In this document: positions 33,690 through 44,563 of the stretch, piece by piece
Numbering within the stretch: the first letter of the stretch is position 1
Layout of the letters: each line of letters starts with the position of its first letter
Source: Limanda limanda
Taxonomy: Eukaryota > Chordata > Actinopteri > Pleuronectiformes > Pleuronectidae
DNA: 64,000 nt
Assembly (NCBI RefSeq): GCF_963576545.1
Contig: NC_083651.1
Coordinates: forward strand, 13,127,886 to 13,191,885
Reading direction: 5' to 3'
The notes under the pieces: model-generated
Databases searched by the model: none
What the model was told of the DNA's origin: nothing
The model's input: the letters and a program-made list of their open reading frames with translations, nothing else
Made by a program: the position numbers and the translations under genes

Positions 33690-34620
33690 TATTCTTTCCC
33701 CTTACTGAGAACTCTGAATGACCTTGATAAATGTAGAGCACCCTCCTCCTATCCCCTCTACCCTATCACACCTAACCGCTGTATAACTGAGGATTCTATA
33801 GTCCAGATTTGGTGTGTTTCCTGCACACAAACAATGTCGAGGACTGGATAACTGACAAATACAGTTTTTTAAGTTCCTTTCCATTTGCTACCAATCTCCT
33901 TGCATTCCATTGTGATATTTAAACCAAGTGTTATCCAACCCATGCTGCCTCTTGGCTTGCCTGTGAATTGAGATCCTTTCTCACTTCCTCCCAAGTTAGT
34001 TCATTCATGTTCAGATGATTTGCAGCTGCTTTTATTATTTGTATTCGGTTTGTGATTCAGTTTCTCATGCTGCATTTATGACTCCTGCTATAAAAGTGAC
34101 TAGTTTCTTTAAATCAACCCACACTTTGCCCTCTTTTGGTTGTTCTTATATATGTTGTTATTCATTTATTTATCTCTCCTCTGGTTCACCATCTTGACAG
34201 CATCTGCATATGCTGACCTGTTGAATCTCTATCTCCCTCTTCATTACTTCACATCCTCCATATGCTACACTATGGTTTCCTCCACAGTTACAGCATTTTG
34301 GTGGCATCCCTTTCCCACACTGTTCATACTCATGATTCTAACAGCATAGAGCACACCTTCTTTTCCTTACATGTCATAGCAGTATGACCAAATCCCTGAC
34401 AGTTAAAGCATCTTATTGGTTTTGCTATATATCCCCTCACGGTGTATGTCATGTATCCATGCACTACGCTATTTTTCCTTCAACTTTCTTACTTTATAAA
34501 CAAACTAAATTTGTATTTCTACATCACTTTTACACACATGGCTCAAAATTACCCATACAGTATTTATTCACCACGAAATAGCCAATTATTTCACACGGCT
34601 GCTTTTGCACATGTGATGCA
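33690..34620 (-). mobile_element. Non-LTR retrotransposon fragment, I/Nimb-like (ORF1 zinc knuckles and start of ORF2)
   Basis: Read on the minus strand, 34620-34300 gives an ORF1 tail with CCHC-type knuckles (RCFNCQGFGHTAMTC, then a second Cys-rich knuckle ending near AYGGC). After a gap, 33884-33702 reads as an AP-endonuclease start with NLDYRILSYTAVRCDR and EGIGGGCSTFIK. The frames are broken and the rest of ORF2 is missing. It ends about 280 bp upstream of the CEP97 start codon. The two-knuckle ORF1 followed by an endonuclease fits the I/Nimb group. Confidence 0.7.
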
Positions 34621-35812
34621 TGCAAGTCATATTTTACAATCCATTACTAGTGAGAAAGAGAAATATGTGCAATACTAACTATCTGTTAGTTAGCTTGCTT
34701 CTTTTCTGGCTAACAAACCATAGCTAGATCAACAAAAATAAGAATCGAAATATAACATTATATACTTAATAGACTGATTGATATGCATTTGAAGATATGC
34801 TTTTGATTTTCTGTATCCAGAATGTTCATATGGCTGGTCACATTCATTCCAGACTTACGGTTGGTTTGTTGCTTACAACCCTTAAGTATCTTTATGGCCA
34901 TAAAGATGCTGCATGAAGAACAGGATGAGGAAAATGAGGAAGAACTTCTTGGTCTTGATTCTGAGTCTGAAATCTATACTGTGGACCTCGACTTTGTTCT
35001 ACAGGATCATCCTCCAGTTGTGGGTGTGTCCTGGAATCCAGCTCTCCTAAATGAAAAAGGCTCCTTTGATGACTTCCAAATAAGAGTCGTCTTTATCATC
35101 AAAGAAGGGGCTTGCATAGCTTGCGCATCAAAGGGTTAACGTGTGGAAGAGCATCTCCTCTTCTACACTGAACTGGTGCCATCATAAGGAGACTTCTCCA
35201 GTAACCTGCTGTAGATGAATCATCGTTAAGCATGCGCACCTCGCATGGGGACACATAGCAAACTATGCAACACGACCACAATCCGTTTTAACATGAAATG
35301 CATAATCAGTGAATACACACAACCAGAGTTGTCATGTTTACACAGGGTATTTTACTAAGTCCACACGTAGTCACCTGAGAGGAGAGAAGAAATACACAAC
35401 ACGTTGTTGGTCAATGAAGACATTAAGATAGTTTTCCAGATTTGCCTCCCCCTCATAGATGTGCTGGGATGTTTTCATATTACACGTGTTTGGTGTGTAT
35501 GCACTATAATGATCACCGGCATGGAGCTGGCCACGCGTATGTATTCTTCACAATTCCTGTGTCTCCTACGAAGAGGAGCATCAGTTTGAGACAGTTCAGT
35601 AAAGTTGGAAAGATATTAACAGATTAGGACTTCCCTAGATCAATAAGTCATAAGCGAAAAGTTGTTAAAGCACAAACACTGCATAATTCCCACCGTAGTA
35701 AGGTGGACAACGGGCTACAGGCTCTTCATCGACTCTTCATACTGTAAATGTCTCATTCACTTTTCTTCTGGTTGTTTCTTTTGTCAAACTGGTATTTTTG
35801 TTCTTTTACCTG
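34621..35812. other. Unassigned intergenic sequence
   Basis: There are no recognisable exons. One plus-strand open frame (34822-35139) is rich in acidic residues (EEQDEENEEELLGLDSE). It has no family match I know and no splice context, so it is not called. The surroundings are transposon-rich, so it may be transposon-derived. Confidence 0.3.
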
Positions 35813-36382
35813 TGTTACGCCCCTAGTCTAGGGGAACATAGAGACATAACATGTGGCGCTCTCCCCATTCTTCCCACTCCCAAGCAGGCCAGTGTCACCA
35901 GGTATTTTCGTTTAGGGGTAGCTTTTTATTTTCACTTTAGAGGAAGAAAAGGCCAACACGACAAACAAAACCATCTATCGCCCTAACTTCGTGCTACAAA
36001 CCAAACAGGTTAACAAAAAGACAAAAGCTTATCTAACTCCTAACTCAGGAAAACACAGGAGAAAACAAGGGTAAAAGAAAAAGCTTCTTCCTCCTACAGG
36101 GCTACCACCCACACTCAAAGACTTACATATATACACAACAAAACAATACTGCATACAGACACTGGTCCTGGTTGGATGTGGGCGATTCGGTGGAAAGAGG
36201 GAGAGTGCAGTCAGTCAGCTCCTCAAGTAGGCTCCTCTCCTCACTCTGGCCAATCCAGGAGCAGCAATCAGCAGGTCCCACCTGCTATCAATCAGGCCAC
36301 ACACGCACACACTCAAGGAAGACTGTTCACATTCTAGGAGGAGGAACAGAACAGGATCACATATACACACAGGGTCGTAACA
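35813..36382 (-). mobile_element. Long terminal repeat of a Ty3/gypsy-type element
   Basis: The block begins TGTTACG and ends CGTAACA, a TG...CA terminus with a 7-bp inverted repeat. On the minus strand it is directly preceded by a purine-rich tract (aggtggggaga at 36383-36393), which is where the polypurine tract of an LTR element sits. It would therefore be the 3' LTR of an element whose gag-like part is at 36740-37370. No second LTR was found on the far side. Confidence 0.65.
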
Positions 36383-36479
36383 TCTCCCCACCTAAAAATC
36401 AAACATTTATCCCCTAATAAATATTTGATTCATTGAGCACGTCAAAAATCAATCAATGATGGCTTGCACCTTTTATTCA

Positions 36480-36735
36480 GACATTATTTAAAATGTTTAA
36501 CTCGGATTAATACAAAGATTTCTCCTACAAATACTCAGACAGGTAACGTGTCTTACAACTCGGATCAATACGACGATTGTCCTACATAAACTCAGATATT
36601 TTGTATATCTTACAACTCGGATTATACCACGAAAACCCATACCTTAACTCGGATAAATACAATGATTTATCCTACCTTCACTCGGATAAATGATTTCTCC
36701 TACAAATACTCAGACAGGTCCTGTGTCTTACACGA
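36480..36735. repeat. Degenerate tandem repeat inside the LTR remnant
   Basis: The words actcggat, aatac and cctac recur about every 45-60 bp (near 36500, 36555, 36615, 36650, 36680). One longer piece, tttctcctacaaatactcag, appears twice (36521 and 36696). It lies between the polypurine tract and the gag remnant, where pol would normally be. Confidence 0.6.
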
Positions 36736-36739
36736 CGAA

Positions 36740-37370
36740 AGCCCTACTTTAACTCTCTTCAAATAGCAAGAGCTCACACAGGCCCTCAAAGGTTTTAACT
36801 TTGCAAGAGTGGCACCATTTGTCAAACAGAGCACCTTTTTCCCTTGCAAACTCCCCATATGTTTGGGTGGCAGTTTTTTCACATTTTCTGAATTATGAAT
36901 TTTTGCCTATAAGCCTCTGGCACTTCAGATTCATCAAAACTGTCCTGGGGCGTCGGGGAGGGTGACTGGGTGGTTGAGGGACGGGCCGCAACCGCAGCTC
37001 CTTGCTCCATCTCAAGAGCCCTCAACCTAAGATGCATGGCCTCCACCTCCAACTCCCTTATGCGCAGTGTCACTGACAATTCCTCTGTAGACTTACCAGT
37101 CTGTATGGGGAGGGCATAGAGTGGGGCAGGAGTGCCAGCCAGTACACCCTGCTCAGCTCCCACTACAGGAGATGGCTCCTCCAACAAGCCCCTCTTCAGA
37201 CAGTTTTTCCAGTAGGAGCTCCTTTAACTCCTGCTTTTTAAATTTGCCTGGCACATCCACCTCAAAAAAAACTCTGCAATCAAAATTAAATCAGCTTTCT
37301 TACATTTTTTTAATGTCTCAATCGACGGACTTGAAGTAAACTCTTCCAATTTAAACTCCATAATTGCCAC
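36740..37370 (-). pseudogene. Decayed gag-like gene of a Ty3/gypsy-type retrotransposon
   Basis: Minus-strand frames from 37362 and then 37187-36879 read as a gag-type protein: a charged N-terminus, a helix rich in Leu/Glu/Arg (LRIRELEVEAMHLRLRALEM), a Ser/Pro/Thr linker, and a downstream segment continuing to about 36740 in a different frame. At least two frameshifts separate the pieces, and protease, reverse transcriptase and integrase are absent, so the copy is dead. No restored protein is given. Confidence 0.65.
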
Positions 37371-39079
37371 CCCCCACAACAGAAAAAACTGCCAAACAAA
37401 CAAGCAGAGATGAGGACAAAAAGAACAATCAATCCCGGACGAGATGTTTCCACCTGTTTGTTTGCAAGAGGAAAGAAAACCAGAGTCATGATTCCAGTGA
37501 AGTTGTTGGAAGGATGTTTATTGAGCATTAAAGCAGAGACAAGTAGAAACAGAACTTTTCTCTCTGAGATGTTATTCTTCTCATTACATCTGGTTTGTCA
37601 CAGAGGAAATTATCCATGTGTTTGACTCATAGACTGAATATAAAGGCATTGACTGGGATGTTCTGCTGTTATACTACAGCGCCACCTGTGGGTCAAACGT
37701 GATGCAGAAATGAAAACGTCCCATTTTTAAGTCCAGAGTTTTGATCTTTAGTGTCAAAGACCAAAGTCTGATTTCAAACTCAAAGTGAATTGATTGTGTT
37801 TAACTTCGTGTTGAACTAAATCAATTAGTGACGTGAATCCAGGAACTTTCAGCTCACAAACAAAGAGAATGTAGTTCTACACACATGGAGACATACTGAG
37901 GGACAAAAGTGGAACAGAATAAAGGAAACTTAAACACACATGTGACTCTTTATAGAGGGTTTATATATTCTGCTTGTGTTGTGTCATTTCAATAAACACA
38001 TTTTTCATGTGAATAAACAAAATCGTAGGGAGGGCCATCTTGTGGTGGAGTTACATATTACAACAACCTCCTCTTATTCCTCTGGAGCAACAAGGCCCAG
38101 TCAGAGCCGCTCTACACACAAGCTGCTGCTGCTTCAGCCTCTGGATCCTCAGGACACAACTCAGCCTCCGTCCACACACACTGTCCTCTTCACACTCAGC
38201 TAAACAAAGATCACTTCCAGCTGTTGAGAGAAGAAGACATCAGTGTTTTCAGAGACTCACTTCATCAGCTGTGAGTCAGTGATGCAGCACATCCAGTAGA
38301 AAGAGCAGCAGGGACTTCACGTGTTGGAATAAACACGATAAGAGCTAAGTGTGTTTTCTTCTGCATGTCAAAGTGCAGAGTGAACACCTGAGAGGTGATT
38401 TACTGCTGTTACAGGGGAAGCCATGTGTCACTGTGTGTTGATGAACATCTGCTTCTGACAAACTGGGACCAGATGAGACAGGTGGACCTCAGCAGAGGTT
38501 CAGCTCTGTATAAAGAGCTCCTGGTTACCATGGTGATGATGAGAGGCTTCAGTCCCACTGATCTCAGAGCTGTGACAAAGATCCACCTGATCAGTTCTTC
38601 ACTGATGAAGTGAGAGAACAAACTCTCAGATCAGATGAAGACGACACCGTCTCTGTTCCACGTGTGAGGCTGTCAGCTGTGGTCCAGCTTCATTTCCTGT
38701 TCACATGAAAACAACAACAACTGACGTCTTCACGTCAACTCAATCAAATGATCCAAAGCAGCTTGTGGCTCGTCTGATTGGCCGACTGTTGTCTCTCTAT
38801 GTTTCTGTCCAATCCTGACGTCTGTCCTCATTGTCCTCTCACAGCTTCACTGAGAAAACACTCAGGCCTGAATTACAAAGACACTTCAACATGTCCAGGA
38901 GATCTTTCTGAGATCCAGCTCAACTTAACCTGACAGACACAGTCAGGCTAAGTGGTAACATGACGCTGGTTATCAACTCGTTAAGTTAACTCAGGTTTTC
39001 CTCATCGAGATCTGAACGTGCACATAAAAGGGGCGGGGTCTACTGTGAATAATCGCAGACATGGACAGTTTGACTGACA
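37371..39079. other. Unassigned, possible 3' flank of the NLR gene
   Basis: I looked here for the terminal exon of the NLR gene and for a B30.2/SPRY exon on the minus strand and found neither. Sequence near 38280-38700 is non-repetitive and GC-moderate. It contains no frame longer than about 70 codons that I can assign. Confidence 0.3.
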
Positions 39080-39185
39080 CACAATCTCTGAGGACACACA
39101 CTGTCTCACTGCCTCTGTGGACACACACTGTCTCTGAGGACAGACACTGTCTCACTGACTCTGAGGACACACACTGTCACACACG
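39080..39185. repeat. Minisatellite with about 30-bp units
   Basis: The words gaggacacacactgtctcac, ctctgtggacacacactgtc and ctctgaggacagacactgtc follow each other head to tail, with internal variation in ctctg and actgtc spacing. There are about four units. Confidence 0.75.
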
Positions 39186-39605
39186 CGCTGACTGAGCATA
39201 TGGTGTTTTGGTGACAGGATAAGTCTGGAGAGATTGAGATTTACTGGGTGAGTTAGAGATCAACTGAACCAACCAGATGTTGATTTAAACTTCCCTTATC
39301 CTTCCCTTTAAGGAGAATGTGCACCACACAACAATATAGAGTCACTGTGGTCAGTGGGCGGAGCTTTTATACAGGTTGATCTCCAACTTAACCTGCAGCT
39401 AGCCGTTCATCAGAAGTTACCATGGTGATTTACCTCGTTAAGAAGTGGACGAGCTTTGTTGGACTGAAAAAACTAAACCTGAAGTTAACCTGATAACCAC
39501 AAATCCTGCTTGGTAGCACAGACCCTGGATCCGTACTGTGATACTGACCGTGTTAAGTAAAATACTGATGAAAGCAGCGTGGACTGACTCCAACCATCTA
39601 CTGAC

Positions 39606-42600
39606 CTCACAGTCTCAAGTCGACAGGTTGAACTCTGCTGTAGATCAAGCAGCTCCTTCACTCCTGAGTCCTGCAGGAGGTTGTTACTCAGATACAGTCT
39701 TCTTAGATGAGAGGGGTTTGACCTCAGAGCTGAAGCCAGAGAAGAACAGCTGATCTCTGACAGACTGCAGCGATCTAACCTGGAAAAAGAAATATGAATA
39801 TTTGAATGTTTCCTCCTGTTGTTGTGGAACATCATCATGTCAACACAGACTCTCAACATCCTGCGGACCTCAGTCCAGTCTGTGACCTGAAGATAAAGAC
39901 TCATAACATGGAAAATAAATATGAAATCAGACATGTTGGACTAAAAACCAGTCCTGATTCAGTCCAAATAGATTATTTGAACCCGGTCTCTGTCCTGAAG
40001 ATCAGTTTAGGAAATCCAAAACTAAACTCAGTGTTATAACAAGTAGCTGAGTATTTAAAATGTCACAGATTAATTAATGAATGGATTCAAGTTATGTATG
40101 AAGTGGAATTATGTTAAATTATAATTAAATGATAAATTGTGTATAAATGCTGTATTATAGATATGCGATCTACAAAATTTAGTCAGTGAACTGACCTCAA
40201 AGTCTCCAGTCGACAGGTTGGACTCTGTAGAAAACCACACAGCTCCTTCACTCCTGAGTCCTGCAGGTAGTTGTTAGTCAGATTCAGTTCTCTCAGATGA
40301 GAGGGGTTTGACCTCAGAGCTGAAGCCAGAGACGAAAAGCTGATCTGCGACAGTCCGCATTGCTCCAACCTGGATAAAGAATAAAACTTAACTGTAAATT
40401 AAACTGAGTTCATGTGTGAAAATAACAGACACATATTCATGTCAGCACAGACTCATAACATGGAAGATAAATATGAAATCAGACATGTTGGACTAAAAAC
40501 GAGTCCGGATTCAGTACAAAGAGATTATTTGGACCCGGTCTCTGTCCTGCAGATCAGTTTAGGAAATCCAGAACTAAACTCAGTGTTTTAACAAGTAGCT
40601 GAATATTTAAAATGTCAGATAAATTAATGAATATTCATGTTACGTATGATGAGGAATTATGTTAAATTAGGATTAAATGAGATAAATTGTGTATAAATGC
40701 TGTATTATAGATTTAAGATCTACAAAATTTAGTCAGTGAACTGACCTCAAAGACTCCAGTCGACAGGTTGGACTCTGTAGAAAACCACACAGCTCCTTCA
40801 TTCCTGAGTCCTGCATGTTGTAGTTGTAGCTCAGATTCAGTTGTCTCATATGAGAGGGGTTTGACCTCAGAGCTGAAGCCAGAGAAGAAAAGCTGATCTC
40901 TGACAGTCTGCTGCCACACAACCTGAATAAAGAATAAAACTTAATTGTAAATTAAATTGAGTTCATGTGTGAAAATAACAGACACATACTCTGTGACGAG
41001 GAGGTGGCTGCTGCATGGTGAACGATCTGTGATGCTCAGATGTAGAGATTATTTCTTCGGGCTGTTCTCCGGACCTGGAGCACCTCATGATCAGATGCTG
41101 ACCTTATTAAATCCCGAGGGAGGTTACATCGGTCATTATAACAGCGGTGTACATTCCACCACATGCCAACACTAACCAGGCACTGGATGAGCTGCATGCG
41201 GTTGTCGACAGGACAGAGACATCACTGCCTAAGGCTGCGTTTATTGTGGCCAGTGATTTTAACAACGCCAACATGAGGAAAGTCCTGCCGAGATACCATC
41301 AGCACATCAGCTGTCCAAATCACGGTGTGAACACACTCGACCATGTTTACACTCCCTACCAGGATGCGTATAAGGCCCTCCCTCGCCCCCCATTCGGCAC
41401 ATCGAATCAGTTCTGCTGCTGCCTTCCTATAGGCAGAAACTCAAACGTGACAGACCGGTGACTCGGACCATTCAGCGGTGGACCGACCAATCAGACTCGG
41501 CTCTACGGGACTGCTTCCTGACCCTGATGGCATCCCTGGCTGAGCTCTAAAGGTGTGTGCAGATCAGCTGGCAGATGTGTTCACAGACATCTTCAACCTG
41601 TCACTGCTCCAGTCTATAGTCCCTGCATGTGTCAAAGAGACCATCCTTGTCTCTGTTCCCAAGAAAACAAAAATCCTCTGCCTGAACGACTATCGCCCAG
41701 TAGCACTCACCTCCACAGATTAATTAATGAATAGATTCAAGTTATGTATGAAGAGGAATTAAGTTAAATCAGGATTAAATTAGATAAATTGTGTATACAT
41801 TTTGTATTATAAATATGAGATCTACAAAAGTCAGACAGTGAACTGACCCCAGAGTCTCCAGTCGACAGGTTGGACTCTGTAGAAAACCACACAGCTCCTT
41901 CACTCCTGAGTCCTGGGGGTCGTTGGCGAAGCCCAGATACAGTCCTCTCAGATGAGAGGGGTTTGACATCAGAGCTGAAGCCAGAGAAGAACAGCGGTTT
42001 TCTGACAGACCGCCGCCCCACAACCTGAATAAAAGAATAAAACTTAACTGTAAATTAAACTGAGTTCATGTGTGGAAATAAAGGACTTTGACTAAACATC
42101 ACTGTCTCTGTTTTCAGACCTGAAATCTGAGTCAAGTTGTTCTGCACATTTTCTAGAACTTTTCCTGCAGCCTCCTAATAAAGTTTCTGAGTGAGTCCAT
42201 GTGAGAATATAGCAGGTGAATGTAAGGAAATATTTCCAATTTCATTCAATCACCATATTATCTGTCGATATAACCAAAGAATTCTTTAAAAACCCTAGCT
42301 CCACTGAGATCGACCCTCTCCGCTATAGCTCTGCAGACTCATTACGATTTACATTAGACTCAAGGGCCTCTAAAAAAGAAAAGAGTAAACAAAGCAAATT
42401 AGCTACGTGATATAATTCCAAGACTCATGAATTAAAACAAGCGTCAAGAAAAATAGAAAGGAAGTGGCGCTCCAGCCACCGTGTTGAATATCTCCTAGCC
42501 TGGAAGAGTAGTGTTGAAGTTTATAAACAGGCTCCACAAAGCCAGAGCTGCCAACTACTCCACATGTGTATTTTCTTCTAGTAATGTACATTACTAGAAG

Positions 42601-44188
42601 AAAATACAAACAACCCCAGGTTTCTCTTAAGCACTGTAGCTGACAGAGAGTCACACCTCCACCGAACCCAGTATCCCTTCTTCCTTGAATAGCAATATCT
42701 TTATGAACTTCTTTAATGATAAAATTATAACTATTACTGATCAAGAAGCTGCAGCGCTGATCTCTGAGCAGCTGAGACCAGAGAAACTCTGTGTTTTCAC
42801 TGTTAAGAAGCAGCCGGTCAGTCACTGAGCTTCACGTGAACGAGCTCTGATCTCACGGTGTGATGCCAGGTTCACACCGGACGTAAGTCTTTGAGCGAGT
42901 GAGCAGGGCGCGGGGCGGAGCCCCGGGGCCAGTGTGTGTGTGTGTCCACTATCTGGGAGGGCAAACACACACACACACATTCACTCGCTCCTGGTATTTC
43001 ATGACGGGCTGATACGATGATGACTTAAAAAATGAACGTGAACGCGACGTTCACTCACGTTCATCATATGAAAACTGATTCGTTAAGTTCACCGTTCGCG
43101 AACAATATGCGCAACACGCACTGTACAGGGATCCACTGCAGAGGGGCTGAAGAGTCGCAGGTTGCCAATACATATTGCTGACTTGACTTCTTCCCCGGAG
43201 TCCCTTTGCCTTATCATTAGCTGCAACATGATACTTCACCACTAGATATCAGTAAATCCTACACACTGAAGCTTTAACATTAAACATGATGTCTGACGCT
43301 AGATGCTCCAGTCGACAGGTTGGACTCTGTAGAAAACCACACAGCTCCTTCACTCCTGAGTCCTGCAGGTTGTTGTTACTCAGATCCAGTTCTCTCAGAT
43401 GAGAGGGGTTTGACCTCAGAGCTGAAGCCAGAGACGAAAAGCTGATCTCTGACAGACTGCAGCGATCCAACCTGGAAAAAGAAAGATGAATATTTGAATG
43501 TTTCCTCCTGTTGTTGTGGATCGTCATCATGTCAACACAGACTCTCAACATCCTGCGGACCTCAGTCCAGTCTGTGACCTGAAGATAAATATCAGATCAG
43601 ACATGTTGGACCATTGTTTCAATCATCAGCTTCTTCTCTGTGTGTTTGGTTACTGAGCAGGTTTGTGTAATTAAGCACTGTTTAAAGTAGGGATGGCTCC
43701 TGACAGTCACTTCCTGTTTGTTTCTATACTTATCAACTTATCATATACTTATTGTCCAACGTGTTTCAATAAAAATGTGTCTTATTTTGAAAACCTGAGG
43801 AGGACAAGTGCTCGGCCTCAGTCCACATCTTATTTACTGACACTTTCTTAGTGATTAGGTGCAGGTGAATGGAGTGGATGAGGTGGATTTGACTGACAGG
43901 CTGGGTGAGTGACAGATGACTGAGGAACAGTGAGCAGAGCGGAACTGAGACAATTTAAATAAATAATGACCTAATAAGAAAGAAAGTCTGAAAAGTGAAC
44001 AAGGATTTAAGGACCTCAGATACTCCAGTCGACAGTTTGGACTCTTCAGTCCAGAACACAGCAGCTTCACTCCTGAATCCTTCAGCTTGTTGTTACTCAG
44101 AATCAATTCTATCAGAAGTGAGGGGTCTGACTTCAGAGCTGAGGCCACGACTTCACAGTGAATCTCTGAGAATTCACAACCACCGAGT
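39606..44188 (-). CDS. NLR leucine-rich repeat exon array (six exons)
   Basis: Exons 44015-44188, 43298-43471, 41848-42024, 40746-40922, 40196-40369 and 39606-39779 each encode 58-59 residues of ribonuclease-inhibitor-type LRR. The pattern is L(S/F)[33 protein letters not shown]. The two 177-nt exons carry one extra codon in the variable loop. The first (44015) differs most ([19 protein letters not shown]). The introns around the later copies are alike too: the same aaatgtcacagattaattaatg and tgaactgacc stretches recur. Exon-plus-intron units were therefore duplicated. Confidence 0.9.
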
Positions 44189-44492
44189 CTGTAATTAAAG
44201 AAAACATCAGTTAGAATAAAATCAGAAAAAACAACATTCATAAAAAATGTGATCATGTGACCCTCACCCTGGTAAATCCCCTCTTTGCCTCATGAAAATG
44301 TTAAAAACTCCTCAAGAGAATCCTTTCAGATTTGGTTCAAGCGTTCATTCAGACTAACAGAGGAACTCATTAGATTTCAGTGGTCAAAGGTCACAGTGAC
44401 TTCATATTATTGTGAGTGCAACATGTCAAGAACCTGGAGGGACTGACACTGCACTGGTTGATGGTGGCATACAAATGCAGGGTGGGAACTCA

Positions 44493-44563
<71 letters not shown>

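Noticed and set aside
34822..35139. 105-codon frame with an acidic stretch
   Set aside because: It has no recognisable domain, no splice context and lies among transposon debris. It may be transposon-derived, but I cannot support a call.
37600..39500. Search for a B30.2/SPRY exon downstream of the LRR exons
   Set aside because: None of the usual B30.2 start words were found on the minus strand.
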